Of a stretch of DNA of 64,000 nt, positions 46,959 to 56,387 are shown in pieces (the first letter of the stretch is position 1; each line of letters opens with the position of its first letter). Where the stretch lies: assembly GCA_034111105.1 (NCBI GenBank), contig JAWUXY010000019.1, positions 1-64,000 of the forward strand, read 5' to 3'. The DNA is from Bermanella sp034111105. Lineage in GTDB: Bacteria > Pseudomonadota > Gammaproteobacteria > Pseudomonadales > Oceanobacteraceae. The position numbers and the translations under genes were made by a program. Below the pieces are notes generated by a model. The model was not told the DNA's origin. It did no database searches and was given only the letters and a program-made list of their open reading frames with translations.

Positions 46959-47218
46959 ATGAGCCAATTATTTTCTGAACTACTGACCATGACGGCTCAA
47001 CAACCAGAGCCCCAGCGCTTATTATTTTTATTTTCGAAAACGGACAAAAAAAATCCAAAGAAAAGTAAAAAACACAAAAAAGGCACCATCACACCCACCA
47101 TGTGTTTTGATAAGTTACCAGAAGATTTAACCACGTTTGAAAACCTGATATCTTAAGCAGATAGCATCAGTAAAGATTGGTCGTTTGTTTTCATTGCAGG
47201 CTTAAGCGGACACAATTC
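46959..47218 (+). pseudogene. Truncated small protein annotated in relatives as ribonucleotide reductase subunit alpha
   Basis: The frame starts MSQLFSELLTMTAQQPEPQR and contains TPTMCFDKLPEDLTTF. This matches a family of ~120-residue proteins named ribonucleotide reductase subunit alpha in databases (N-terminus DLLAAAxQQPEPQRLLFVF, then LMCVDKxPEEL). An in-frame TAA at 47154 interrupts it. The same frame then continues ADSISKDWSFVFIAGLSGH, which matches the family's VFVAGLSG region, before running into nrdD. So one stop codon and a lost C-terminus appear to have broken it; 65 residues can still be made. Confidence 0.55.
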
Positions 47219-49018
47219 ATGCTGCAACTTAGCCCTAACCAAATTAAAACCAAGCTTAATTTTATTGAGGGTTATGTAAACGTCAACAATGCAGCTGAAG
47301 GTTCGAAATTTGATGCCAATACGAATATCACTCACAAAAATATAGCAACCTTAGAAGCGGAGCTAATGAAAGATGCGGTGATTCAAATTAATCGTGCAAA
47401 AATCACAGAGAAAATTCAAGAATTATTTGGGGATGATCAAGCGCAAGAATACCGTCATAAAATTGAACACCATGAAATTTACGTACACGATGAAACCAGC
47501 CTAAAGCCCTACTGTGCGTCTATTACTATGTACCCATTTTTATTAGACGGCTTAACGAAACTAGGAGGAGAATCAAAAGCCCCCAAGCACTTAGAATCAT
47601 TTTGTGGCTCGTTTGTGAATCTTGTATTTGCCATTAGCGCGCAATTCGCAGGTGCCATTGCCACCGTTGAGTTTCTCACGTACTTCGATCATTTTGCCCG
47701 TATCGATTACGGTGATGATTACTTAAAAAACCACCCAGAAAAAATCGCAAATCATTTACAGCATGTGGTCTATGCATTAAACCAACCGGCAGCGGCCCGA
47801 GGTTATCAAAGTGTTTTTTGGAATATTTCACTTTATGATCAATTTTACTTTGAATCTATGTTTGGGGATTTTGTATTTCCCGCTAACCATGTCAACCAAA
47901 ACGTGTTAGTCAAACCACTTTGGGATAACATTAATTCGTTGCAACATTTTTTTATGAACTGGTTTAATCAAGAGCGTAAAAACGCCATTTTAACCTTCCC
48001 TGTTATCACCGCTGCCATGCTCACTGAAAATGGCCAATGTAAAGATCAAACATTCATGGCATTTTGTGCACAACAATTAGCCGAAGGTAATAGCTTTTTT
48101 ACGTATCTTTCTGATAATGCAGACTCACTTGCGTCGTGCTGCCGATTACGTAACGAAATGACCGACAATACGTTTTCATACACACTGGGGGCGGGCGGCA
48201 TTGCTACGGGCTCGGTGAACGTGATTACAATCAATATGAACCGAGTGATACAAAAGAAAATCGATCTCAAGGAATTGGTTCAAAGTGTACATAAATATCA
48301 AATTGCATATCGTCACGTCATGCAAGAATACCAAGAACAAGGCATGCTGCCCGTTTACGATGCGGGATTTATCAATCTTAATAAGCAATTTTTAACCATT
48401 GGTGTAAACGGTATGGTCGAAGCCGCAGAAAGCTTGGGCATTACCCCTGGTAACAATCAAGCATACAAAGAATTTGTTCGCAATCACTTAAAAATAATCT
48501 ACGACGAAAACAAAGCGGCTAAGACAGAAACCGGATATTTATTTAACACAGAATTCGTACCCGCTGAAAACCTGGGGGTTAAAAATTCAAAATGGGATAA
48601 AGCAGATGGCTTACGTGTCAACCGCGAGTGCTACAACAGTTATTTTTATATCGTTGAAGATGAAACCTGCCATGCACTGGATAAATTTGTTTTGCATGGT
48701 AAAGACATGACCGAGTATTTAGATGGCGGCTCTGCATTACACCTCAATCTAGACGAAACCTTAAGCCAAGCGCAATACGCTAAGCTATATAACGTGGCCG
48801 CAAAAACAGGCTGCAATTATTTTTGTATAAATGTGAAAATCACCATATGCAATGACTGTGACACAATTGATAAGCGAACATTATATCAATGCCCAAGCTG
48901 TCATAGTCATAACGTTGATCATGGCACCCGTGTGATTGGGTATTTAAAGCGAGTAAGTGCCTTTAGCCGTGCTCGCCAACATGAGCATGACCGTCGTTAT
49001 TATCAAAAGCAGGCTTAA
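47219..49018 (+). CDS. nrdD: Anaerobic ribonucleoside-triphosphate reductase (class III)
   Basis: This glycyl-radical enzyme makes dNTPs without oxygen. The 599-residue protein starts MLQLSPNQIKTKLNFIEGYV and has no ATP-cone. The core shows YVHDETSLKPYCASITMYPF and NQPAAARGYQSVFWNIS. The thiyl cysteine region is ASCCRLRNE. The C-terminal zinc site is CNDC...CPSC, and the glycyl-radical motif is RVIGYL. The ATG at 47219 is used; the frame is open further up, where it overlaps the broken small gene. No nrdG activase is found beside it, which is unusual and means activation must be supplied from elsewhere. Confidence 0.92.
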   Translation: MLQLSPNQIKTKLNFIEGYVNVNNAAEGSKFDANTNITHKNIATLEAELMKDAVIQINRAKITEKIQELFGDDQAQEYRHKIEHHEIYVHDETSLKPYCASITMYPFLLDGLTKLGGESKAPKHLESFCGSFVNLVFAISAQFAGAIATVEFLTYFDHFARIDYGDDYLKNHPEKIANHLQHVVYALNQPAAARGYQSVFWNISLYDQFYFESMFGDFVFPANHVNQNVLVKPLWDNINSLQHFFMNWFNQERKNAILTFPVITAAMLTENGQCKDQTFMAFCAQQLAEGNSFFTYLSDNADSLASCCRLRNEMTDNTFSYTLGAGGIATGSVNVITINMNRVIQKKIDLKELVQSVHKYQIAYRHVMQEYQEQGMLPVYDAGFINLNKQFLTIGVNGMVEAAESLGITPGNNQAYKEFVRNHLKIIYDENKAAKTETGYLFNTEFVPAENLGVKNSKWDKADGLRVNRECYNSYFYIVEDETCHALDKFVLHGKDMTEYLDGGSALHLNLDETLSQAQYAKLYNVAAKTGCNYFCINVKITICNDCDTIDKRTLYQCPSCHSHNVDHGTRVIGYLKRVSAFSRARQHEHDRRYYQKQA

Positions 49019-49336
49019 CGTATTTTGCATCATACAACCAATACGAAAAGCCAGTCTCCGTGATTACAACATGAATGGTTCAAAACCATCATACAGTTGC
49101 TAATAGTTGGTCTATTATGAGCCTATTAACGGCTTAAACCGCTATTTATGCAGGCTCGTTGTATCTCAATATCAGGTTTATTAGAACCGTATCTTTAGGT
49201 TCGCTATGAATCGTAGCCATGACATAACGAGCCCTGTATTATGCCCCCGATAATTTTAAGGGTGCTAGCCAGCACCGAGCATGACATTGTTAGATTCTGA
49301 GCCTGCACTCAGACTTATTTAGTACGGTAGACCGAC
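49019..49336. other. Intergenic region without a gene
   Basis: No coding frame, nrdG remnant or clear terminator could be recognised in this 318-nt gap in any frame I read. Confidence 0.5.
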
Positions 49337-50656
49337 ATGACAAAACCCCAAACAGCCGCCCTTTTGGCCACTGCAAAAACCCACATGCCTTTGGGCGTAG
49401 CCGACAGCTACCGCTACTGGGGCGAAGACAACACTGTTTTTGTCAAAAGCATGAAAGGCGGCACCATCACAGATGAAGATGGCCAAGTTTATGTGGATTT
49501 TCGTCTTGCCTACGGCCCGATCATTCTGGGTTACCGTGATGCTAGGGTCGACCAAGCCGTCATTAACGCAATCACTGAGATTGGTACGCTTTCGGGCTTT
49601 TCAACTGGCTTAGACTCAGAAGTCGTCAGCTTGGTTAAAAAGATGTGCCCTAACATCGAAAAAATGCGGTTTGCTAACTCCGGCACAGAAGCCGTCATTG
49701 GTGCTCTTCGTACGGCACGAGGGTTTACTGGCCGTAATAAGATTGTGGTTGTTGAAGGCGGTTTTCACGGCCTGTATGACGAGATGATGTGGAAATCCGA
49801 TGTGGATAACTGGGACAACAAAACCGAAGCAGCACCTGAGATAAAACCCTTTGGTGGGGGTATCCCAGAAAGCTCACGCGAACATCTAGAAACCGTACCA
49901 CTCAATGACTTTGATGCCATTAAAGACGTGTTTGCCCGTGTAGGTGATGATATTGCCGCTATCGTAATTGAACCCATCTTAGGCAACTGTGGCAGCATCG
50001 CGTCGAGCCAAGAATACATGCAAATGCTGCGTGACGTGTGTAATGCAAACGGTGCATTGCTGATTATGGATGAAGTAAAAACCGGTTTTCGCGTAGCAAA
50101 AGGCGGCGCACAAGAGCTGTATGGTATTAAAGCCGACCTAACCACCTACGCAAAAGCCATTGGTAATGGCTACCCTGTTGCCGCCTTTGGTGGCCGTGCA
50201 GATGTAATGGACATGATCAGCTTTAATAAAAATGGCGTGACTCATGGCGGTACATACACAGCCAACATGATTGCATTAAGCGCAGCAAAAGCCACCTTAA
50301 CGATTTTGAACGAAACCAATGCCTACGACACCATCAATAAAGTCGGCGCACAGATTCAACAAGCACTGTCTCGAGTCTTTACCAAGCACGGCATCGAGCA
50401 TAAATTTGCAGGCCCAGACGCCATGTTTGGTGTGCACTTTGGTAAAGAAGTCCCACAAAATTATCGTGACTGGAAAAAAACCAACAGCGATCTTTACACC
50501 GCATTTGCCCACAACCTAATTGCCAATGGCCTCATGCTAGAGCCCGATTCTCGCGAACCCTGGTTTATTTGTGAAGCGCACCAAAGCGTGGATATGAAGT
50601 GGCTAGAAACAGTAGCAGATCAAGCTATGGCAAAAGCCTTGAGTGATTCGAAATAA
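49337..50656 (+). CDS. Class III PLP-dependent aminotransferase (GSA-aminomutase-like)
   Basis: This 439-residue fold-type I enzyme of aminotransferase class III shows the glutamate-1-semialdehyde mutase-like ANSGTEAVIGALRTARGFTG. The PLP-contacting DEVKTGFR is present, and the Schiff-base lysine is in TTYAKAIGNGYPVAAFGG. The hemL role is unlikely: family members with an N-terminal DSYRYWGEDN and C-terminal PDSREPWFICEAH are usually amino-acid or amine aminotransferases. The substrate is unknown. It stands alone, and the first hairpin of the downstream repeat array probably serves as its terminator. Confidence 0.85.
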   Translation: MTKPQTAALLATAKTHMPLGVADSYRYWGEDNTVFVKSMKGGTITDEDGQVYVDFRLAYGPIILGYRDARVDQAVINAITEIGTLSGFSTGLDSEVVSLVKKMCPNIEKMRFANSGTEAVIGALRTARGFTGRNKIVVVEGGFHGLYDEMMWKSDVDNWDNKTEAAPEIKPFGGGIPESSREHLETVPLNDFDAIKDVFARVGDDIAAIVIEPILGNCGSIASSQEYMQMLRDVCNANGALLIMDEVKTGFRVAKGGAQELYGIKADLTTYAKAIGNGYPVAAFGGRADVMDMISFNKNGVTHGGTYTANMIALSAAKATLTILNETNAYDTINKVGAQIQQALSRVFTKHGIEHKFAGPDAMFGVHFGKEVPQNYRDWKKTNSDLYTAFAHNLIANGLMLEPDSREPWFICEAHQSVDMKWLETVADQAMAKALSDSK

Positions 50657-50680
50657 GATAACGACTGAATAGTTGAAATT

Positions 50681-51208
50681 AAAAACGCATTCATTTTGAA
50701 TGCGCTTAGAAACACTTAAATCCCAGGTATTTAGTGAACCCGCAGGATGGGCACTACCCACCACTCGCTTATGATTGTCGGGCAATGCCCGACCTACAAA
50801 GTTTACTCTCGACATAAAAACGCATTCATTCTGGATAAGCTTATAAACACTTAAGCCCTATAATTTAACAAACCCGTAGGGTGGGCACTGTCCACCATTC
50901 GCTTATGATTGTCGGGCAATGCCCGACCTACAAAGTTTACTCTCGACATAAAAACGCATTCATTCTGGATGCGCTTATAAACACTTAAATCCTATAATTT
51001 AACAAACCAGTAGGGTGGGCACTGCCCACCATTCGCTTATGATTGTCGGGCAATGCCCGCCCTACAAAGCTTACTCTCGGCATAAAAACGCATTCATTCT
51101 GGATGCGCTTGCTTATAAACACTTAAATCCTATAATTTAACAAACCCGTAGGGTGGGCACTGCCCACCATTCGCTTATGATTGTCGGGCAATGCCCGACC
51201 TACAAAGC
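50681..51208. repeat. Four tandem ~134-bp palindromic repeat units
   Basis: The units begin at 50681, 50816, 50950 and 51084 with AAAAACGCATTCATT, and are about 135, 134, 134 and 125 nt long. Each contains three inverted repeats: CGCATTCATTxTGxATGCG, GGTGGGCACTGCCCACC and GTCGGGCAATGCCCGAC. Units 2-4 are nearly identical; unit 1 is more diverged, and unit 4 has an extra GCTT. The GGTGGGCA and GTCGGGCA palindromes resemble widespread REP/BIME-like elements. No coding capacity and no transposase is present. Confidence 0.88.
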
Positions 51209-51289
51209 TGTATTCCTCTTATAAACATCCATTCGTTGTAAACAACTGTAAATCAAAGAATTATAGCCGCCCTTTAAAAACATCAAACA

Positions 51290-51877
51290 TTAAGATTTTA
51301 ATGGTGAATATATGAACCTTTTAAGTCGAGACATAAAATCTTTTATGGTACCCATAACGCCGTACTTTAAAATAATATACAACGCCATTTTAGGTAATGA
51401 CTTTATTGATCCGTACATAATGCACACATACTTATATTCACCGATTGGCCCTTCATAAATAATATTAGGCAATGAACTAAGCTGTACTTTTGCAACTTTT
51501 GGATGTCTAGCTCCACCAATGATATAAGGCTTCTTTAATTTATATATCTCAATGAATGATGTTAAAAATATTCTACATCTGTGTATGGGATGCAAGTTAT
51601 CATCCATCCAAAGCCCACCACCTTCGACCACTTCAGACTCTAACGGATGCTCATCTGTCAAAGCGCCTGCAGGAATATCCGCATAATACCTAATGGGCAA
51701 ATTTGAATTTAAACTATAACCACCTACTATCTCTTTTTTTTCATTATAAAACGCACGGACAGTCGATATCCGCATAAAGTGCTCGACACTTGTTTTATTA
51801 CCAGACATATTTTCGTATATTCTGGCATATTCTTTAAAGTCATCGATCTCTTTTAGTATACGGCTGGTTAATTTCAT
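51290..51877 (-). CDS. Uncharacterised protein, possibly GNAT-like
   Basis: This 195-residue cytoplasmic protein has no signal peptide. The N-terminal half reads like an acyltransferase sheet (FYNEKKEIVGGYSLNSN, then VVEGGGLWMDDN), while the C-terminal ~40 residues are basic and moderately hydrophobic (KMALYIILKYGVMGTIKDFM). A GNAT-type fold is possible but not demonstrated. It follows the FAD-dependent oxidoreductase gene by 88 nt on the same strand, so the two may act together. Base composition is AT-rich, as for its neighbour. Confidence 0.6.
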   Translation of the reverse strand: MKLTSRILKEIDDFKEYARIYENMSGNKTSVEHFMRISTVRAFYNEKKEIVGGYSLNSNLPIRYYADIPAGALTDEHPLESEVVEGGGLWMDDNLHPIHRCRIFLTSFIEIYKLKKPYIIGGARHPKVAKVQLSSLPNIIYEGPIGEYKYVCIMYGSIKSLPKMALYIILKYGVMGTIKDFMSRLKRFIYSPLKS

Positions 51878-51965
51878 CTTACTTCGAGCTCCCTGCTCAA
51901 GTTAAATTGAGAAATATCATGATTCGTAATATCAAATAAAATCAGGCAAGAGTGCAGGCACGTAA

Positions 51966-53525
51966 TTATTCATATCTGCCCGGTGAAATAATATTATCAG
52001 GGTCAAGCGCTGACTTTATTTTCTGTCGTATAGTGATAGCATCACGCTCTATTTCGGATTGACCAAACGGCATTTCATCAATAGACCGTCGATAGCATAT
52101 CCAACCTTCTTTACGATATTTTTCACGTAAAAGATCAATTAATACCTTTGCTCTTAAGGTCTCGTCTTCATCTTCTTTATTAAAGTACAAACTTACAATG
52201 GCTTGACACATATGTGACGTAACAGACGTTAGTGTTACCGCAAATTCAAACCCGTATTGTTCGTATAATGACTTGGTTAATTCAATACAATTATTGACAA
52301 CCTCACCCTTCATTGGCAATGCGGGGGCGATCCAATAAAATCCACAACCCGCCATTACTGGGTCTTGATCAGCCGATGGTTGCTTTGAAGCATGTCGCCA
52401 ATAACATCCTTTAAGCGCTAAGCCATCAGGGTTCCCTTCGAACATAATCATTGCTTGGGTTAATTGGCGAATTGTTTTTTGAAAACGATGATAGGAGTCA
52501 CTTCTTTTAAATAGCGGGTATATTCGTCCCATAAAATGATCCACTTTAATAAGCGATTTTAGTGAGATCGAATTAACGATTGCGACGCCTTTTAGTTTCT
52601 CTTTAATGCGTTTTATTTTTGCTTTCGTCACTAACTTAGCGCCTGAAACAATAAACGCACTGGACCATGGTGCAATATTATTGCGTGATAGCATATTGCG
52701 TATCTGGCCTTCAGTTATACCTTTTTTACTATCCCATTTAGAAAAATCAAACTGCTGACTCACACCAAACATACGAAAGCTATTACCAAGATGAGGCAGA
52801 GTATCGATTGTGCCCTCAGCCTTAAGCTCAGCCATTTTATCAATGTACAAAGGTAATTTTTCTGCACTTGCTAACCGAATTAAACAGCGAGCACTTTCTT
52901 CTTGTACCTTACTTAATTCAAATCGAATACACGTTACAACAGCCAAGTTATTCTGTGTGAATATTTCCTGTAAGCCGGCTGATAAACCCGCTCGCCCGAC
53001 ATAATCCTTGTGATCATCAAGGGATATAATCTGACCATCCGCCAATACTGCTTCTTTGATCGTAAAGTGCTGGCTTCTGTTGCCATTGCTGCCGTGCCCG
53101 AAACCTCTTTCTAGTACATTACCAACAATACTGGTATCAGGGCCGGCGCCTGTGCAATCAATCATCCATGAGGAGCCTTTCAGGTAGTTAGCCAACTGCC
53201 CCTGTGTTACGCCAGGCTCAATATCAACAACGCCGTTAACATCATCAAAATGCCGAATATTATTCATTCTTTTAAAGTCAACGATAAGCGCGTCATTTAG
53301 CACGGCCGACGCCCCACCATAACCCCAATTACGGCCACTGCTAATCGGGTAGCAATGCAGATTATTTTTGATGCAATAATGCATTGTGCTCACGACATCA
53401 TCACAGCTTTCTGGAAAGGTAACACCAGAGACCGACCGTAAATGATTGATCAGCCCGCTATTTTTGTATCTTTGAGTAATTGAGTCGTCATTTAACAGGG
53501 ATATATTATGTTTAAATTCAGGCAT
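51966..53525 (-). CDS. FAD-binding oxidoreductase of the vanillyl-alcohol oxidase/p-cresol methylhydroxylase type
   Basis: This 519-residue flavoenzyme has a PCMH-type FAD domain (about 35-215): CYPISSGRNWGYGGASAVLN gives the pyrophosphate-binding region and GNVLERGFGHGSNGNR the second contact. A substrate or cap domain and the C-terminal DPDNIISPGRYE are typical of 4-cresol dehydrogenase and vanillyl-alcohol oxidase relatives. There is no signal peptide. The substrate is unknown and no cytochrome partner gene is adjacent. Only the uncharacterised 195-residue gene follows it. Confidence 0.85.
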   Translation of the reverse strand: MPEFKHNISLLNDDSITQRYKNSGLINHLRSVSGVTFPESCDDVVSTMHYCIKNNLHCYPISSGRNWGYGGASAVLNDALIVDFKRMNNIRHFDDVNGVVDIEPGVTQGQLANYLKGSSWMIDCTGAGPDTSIVGNVLERGFGHGSNGNRSQHFTIKEAVLADGQIISLDDHKDYVGRAGLSAGLQEIFTQNNLAVVTCIRFELSKVQEESARCLIRLASAEKLPLYIDKMAELKAEGTIDTLPHLGNSFRMFGVSQQFDFSKWDSKKGITEGQIRNMLSRNNIAPWSSAFIVSGAKLVTKAKIKRIKEKLKGVAIVNSISLKSLIKVDHFMGRIYPLFKRSDSYHRFQKTIRQLTQAMIMFEGNPDGLALKGCYWRHASKQPSADQDPVMAGCGFYWIAPALPMKGEVVNNCIELTKSLYEQYGFEFAVTLTSVTSHMCQAIVSLYFNKEDEDETLRAKVLIDLLREKYRKEGWICYRRSIDEMPFGQSEIERDAITIRQKIKSALDPDNIISPGRYE

Positions 53526-53910
53526 TTTGCCTCTAATTTATATTTGGTAGAGTATATGAAGGGTATTTAGACTAATAATTAAACGTGACAGTTTGGTTTA
53601 ATTATTAAAAATAAATAATTTTAATTTTAGTAGGTCAATAGTATGACTGAAGCTGAAATTATTGGCTGAGTCTAAGTAAATATAATGAATTACTGAATAC
53701 TACTTATTGCGTATATTTTCATATTTTATGAGCACAATCCGCTTTTAAGTTCTGAATTAAAAATATTTTTTTTGTTTTTATTTTAACCACATTATTTTGA
53801 TACTGATTTCATTGATTAATACGATATTTAAAATAACTGAATAGAAATACATCTTATTTGCAGTCTTAGTTAGAATTCATAAACAGACAGGTAATCGTCT
53901 CATCCCCCTA
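53526..53910. other. AT-rich intergenic region
   Basis: This is a strongly AT-rich 385-nt gap. I see no gene, hairpin with a T-run or repeat in it beyond homopolymer runs. It probably contains the promoter of the leftward flavoprotein gene. Confidence 0.5.
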
Positions 53911-55566
53911 TTACTTTTTTATGTCTTTATTATCGTTAAAATCACTATTTTTGCTAGATGTCAGGTCTGATATTGATGCACAAGATAAGTCGGTATTTTT
54001 ATCAACAAGATCAGCACCATCTACGGTTAAAACATGTAATGTATAGTTATTTCGTCCAGATCTTTTGGATTCATATAAGGCCTTATCTGAAATTTCAACG
54101 GCGGTCTTATATGAATAGTCTTTCATCCAATCACCTGGTTTAGCAATTAAACACGCCCCCATACTCACCGTAATAAACGGTGTAATAGGCGATGATGGAT
54201 GCGGGTACTGCAATGAGGCAACCATATGCTGAAATGACGTCATAACTACATCAACATCCTCTGCTTTTTCTAATGCAATGGTAATAGCAAATTCTTCTCC
54301 TCCATAGCGATACAGTTGATCACTGGGCCGACGGCAACCAGCTTTTAATGCTAAGGCTACAGCCTTAAGCGCATCATCGCCTTTTTGATGGCCCAAGCTA
54401 TCATTAAAGTTTTTGAAATAATCGATATCTGCAATAATCAGCACAATAGGTTTTGATTGTCTTGGCGCCGTACGCCATAAATCAGACACCCCCTCATCAA
54501 ATGCTCGCCTGTTTTTAACACCTGTCAGCGCATCCGTCATTGATTTTTGCTCTAACATCAATCGTTCGCTTTCTACATGTACCATTAATTCTTTTAATGC
54601 TCGGCTGAACACCTTCACCTCAACAATAAATCCAGAATGAGGTAATACAACTGACTCATCACCCTGTCTTAGTGACAATATAAAAAGTGACATGTCGGCA
54701 AGAGGATTAAGAAAAAATTTAGAGATAATGAAAATCATAACCATAGGTATCAACAATAGAATTAAAACCATTATTGACGTTTGATAATCAATTAAAGTGG
54801 GTAAACTACTTTTTTCATATTTAACTTCAATAGAAAAGTCCATCGTACCTTGGCTTTCATTAGCAACACCCATAACATAACGGCTAGAAAGCTTATTTAA
54901 GTTAAGCATTTTTCTAATAGATATTAAGTTCGTCATATTTTCAGGAATCGTACTCACTTTAAAATTGGCGCCGGTAACCGCTTTAATTTCTTCTATGTCG
55001 ATAGTGCGAGAAAATGCAAGATAGCCATTCTTGGGCTTTTCTTCATTTGAGTCTTGTATAGTTGATACACATAACAAAGCAAGTTGATCTACTTTATCGG
55101 CATATTGGAACTTGCAATTAACATCTATATTACTTGGCCAGCGAAACTCCGCAAAAACATCTTGAAGTCCAAATTCTAAAGAAGAAAAATCATAAGTTCG
55201 TATGCCATTTTTTTCTTCTTCGATGCCAGTATTCAACTGGTTTTTATCATTAAAAAAGAATATTCCATTCAAATTCATATCGCTTAGAATAGAATCCACA
55301 AGATTACTTTTTACGAAATCTTCATTAGAATTCTCCATATATTCATAGAGGTCATCCCACTTTGACCAATCGTAAAGTAGTAACATCAAATTATTTTCTT
55401 CAACTGAAAAAGATTTTTGAATTGCGCGTAAATCAAGCTGATGATGTAAAAGGATTTGAGTAACAATCTGAGGATAAACAATATTAATGCGATAAAGTAA
55501 GAAGCCACCGCATACAACAAAAACATATATCAATAAAATGGTAATAACAAAATGTTTTAACCGCAT
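53911..55566 (-). CDS. Membrane diguanylate cyclase with CHASE4-type sensor
   Basis: This 551-residue protein has two membrane segments (about 7-27 and 265-287). They flank a periplasmic CHASE4-like domain (VEENNLMLLLYDWSKWDDLY and NLNGIFFFNDKNQ). A short HAMP-like linker leads to a GGDEF domain (about 345-505). The active site is YRYGGEEFAI, and an RxxD inhibitory site (RPSD) lies five residues before it. It should therefore make c-di-GMP with product feedback. The last ~40 residues are a polar tail. No paired phosphodiesterase is nearby. Confidence 0.9.
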   Translation of the reverse strand: MRLKHFVITILLIYVFVVCGGFLLYRINIVYPQIVTQILLHHQLDLRAIQKSFSVEENNLMLLLYDWSKWDDLYEYMENSNEDFVKSNLVDSILSDMNLNGIFFFNDKNQLNTGIEEEKNGIRTYDFSSLEFGLQDVFAEFRWPSNIDVNCKFQYADKVDQLALLCVSTIQDSNEEKPKNGYLAFSRTIDIEEIKAVTGANFKVSTIPENMTNLISIRKMLNLNKLSSRYVMGVANESQGTMDFSIEVKYEKSSLPTLIDYQTSIMVLILLLIPMVMIFIISKFFLNPLADMSLFILSLRQGDESVVLPHSGFIVEVKVFSRALKELMVHVESERLMLEQKSMTDALTGVKNRRAFDEGVSDLWRTAPRQSKPIVLIIADIDYFKNFNDSLGHQKGDDALKAVALALKAGCRRPSDQLYRYGGEEFAITIALEKAEDVDVVMTSFQHMVASLQYPHPSSPITPFITVSMGACLIAKPGDWMKDYSYKTAVEISDKALYESKRSGRNNYTLHVLTVDGADLVDKNTDLSCASISDLTSSKNSDFNDNKDIKK

Positions 55567-55799
55567 AGCACCTCCTCAATCTTTTTAAGTGTAGCTGGGT
55601 TGGGCATACGCAACAGATTTTTATCAAGCTCCCCCCTTTTAACCTATTAAATGGGCATAAACATTGGTGGGACTTAGAAAATATTTTTACAGAAAATATG
55701 AATAATTTTTGTTATTAGAAATAATGATGATATTCAACTTGATAAGCATGCGACGTGATTGTAATACATAGTTAAGAAAGTGTTATTGCTATTAAGCAC

Positions 55800-55836
55800 A
55801 AAAAAGCACGCGTTCCACATAAGAAAGCGTACTTTT
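55800..55836 (-). terminator. Terminator after ohr
   Basis: The stem AAAAGCACGC/GCGTACTTTT has one mismatch and A/T-rich flanks. It sits 22 nt past the ohr stop on the leftward strand. Confidence 0.7.
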
Positions 55837-55857
55837 ATATGTGTGTGACGTGCGGTA

Positions 55858-56274
55858 TTAAATGACTGAGAGCGTCACATCAATATTGCCACGAGTCGCA
55901 TTTGAATACGGACATACCTTGTGAGCGGCTTCGACCATTGTCTGCGCTTCAGCTTTATCCATGTCACCTAGTGACACCGCTAGCTTAACCGCAATACCGA
56001 AACCACCTTCAATGGCACCAATTGATACCTCTGAATCAATATAAACATCTTTTGGTAAGCTGCGCTTTTGTGCTCCAGCAACCACTTTAAGTGCACCAAT
56101 GAAACAAGCTGCATAACCCGCTGCAAACAACTGTTCAGGATTAGTACCTTGGCCATCGTCGCCGCCTAAACTTTTAGGGGTGGATAACGCAATGTTTAAA
56201 CGACCATCATCTGATTTTGCTACGCCTTCGCGGCCGCCAGTGGCTGTTGCTTTGGCTGTGTATAATGCATTCAT
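55858..56274 (-). CDS. ohr: Organic hydroperoxide resistance protein Ohr
   Basis: This thiol peroxidase reduces organic and fatty-acid hydroperoxides using a cysteine pair and lipoyl proteins. The two catalytic cysteines lie in AAGYAACFIGALK and in AHKVCPYSNATRGN. The 138-residue protein starts MNALYTAKATATGG at the ATG at 56274, with GGAG upstream; the longer frame starts with TTG. It is divergent from ohrR across two palindromic operators, so peroxide-responsive repression by OhrR is expected. Confidence 0.95.
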   Translation of the reverse strand: MNALYTAKATATGGREGVAKSDDGRLNIALSTPKSLGGDDGQGTNPEQLFAAGYAACFIGALKVVAGAQKRSLPKDVYIDSEVSIGAIEGGFGIAVKLAVSLGDMDKAEAQTMVEAAHKVCPYSNATRGNIDVTLSVI

Positions 56275-56299
56275 GTTAATCTCCAAAATGTCTATGATT

Positions 56300-56360
56300 T
56301 AGTTTGCATGCAAACTAATATACAGTATCGAATACCAATTGCAAATACTTTGCATGCAAA
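56300..56360. promoter_or_regulatory. Twin OhrR operators
   Basis: A perfect 18-bp palindrome TAGTTTGCATGCAAACTA (56300-56317) and a second copy of its core TTTGCATGCAAA (56349-56360) lie between ohr and ohrR. They are the probable OhrR binding sites controlling both genes. Confidence 0.75.
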
Positions 56361-56387
56361 TTAAAATAGACGTTAATGGAGTCTCTT

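Noticed and set aside
47154..47156. Programmed readthrough of the TAA in the small gene upstream of nrdD
   Set aside because: The frame loses family similarity soon after and runs into nrdD, so truncation is the simpler reading.
49765..50145. 126-codon open frame antisense to the aminotransferase
   Set aside because: Reverse shadow of a conserved gene.
49337..50656. hemL (glutamate-1-semialdehyde aminomutase)
   Set aside because: The core is similar, but the N- and C-terminal segments fit other class III aminotransferases and there is no tetrapyrrole gene nearby.
50681..51208. CRISPR array
   Set aside because: The repeated units are ~134 bp with palindromes throughout and no unique spacers; no cas genes are present.
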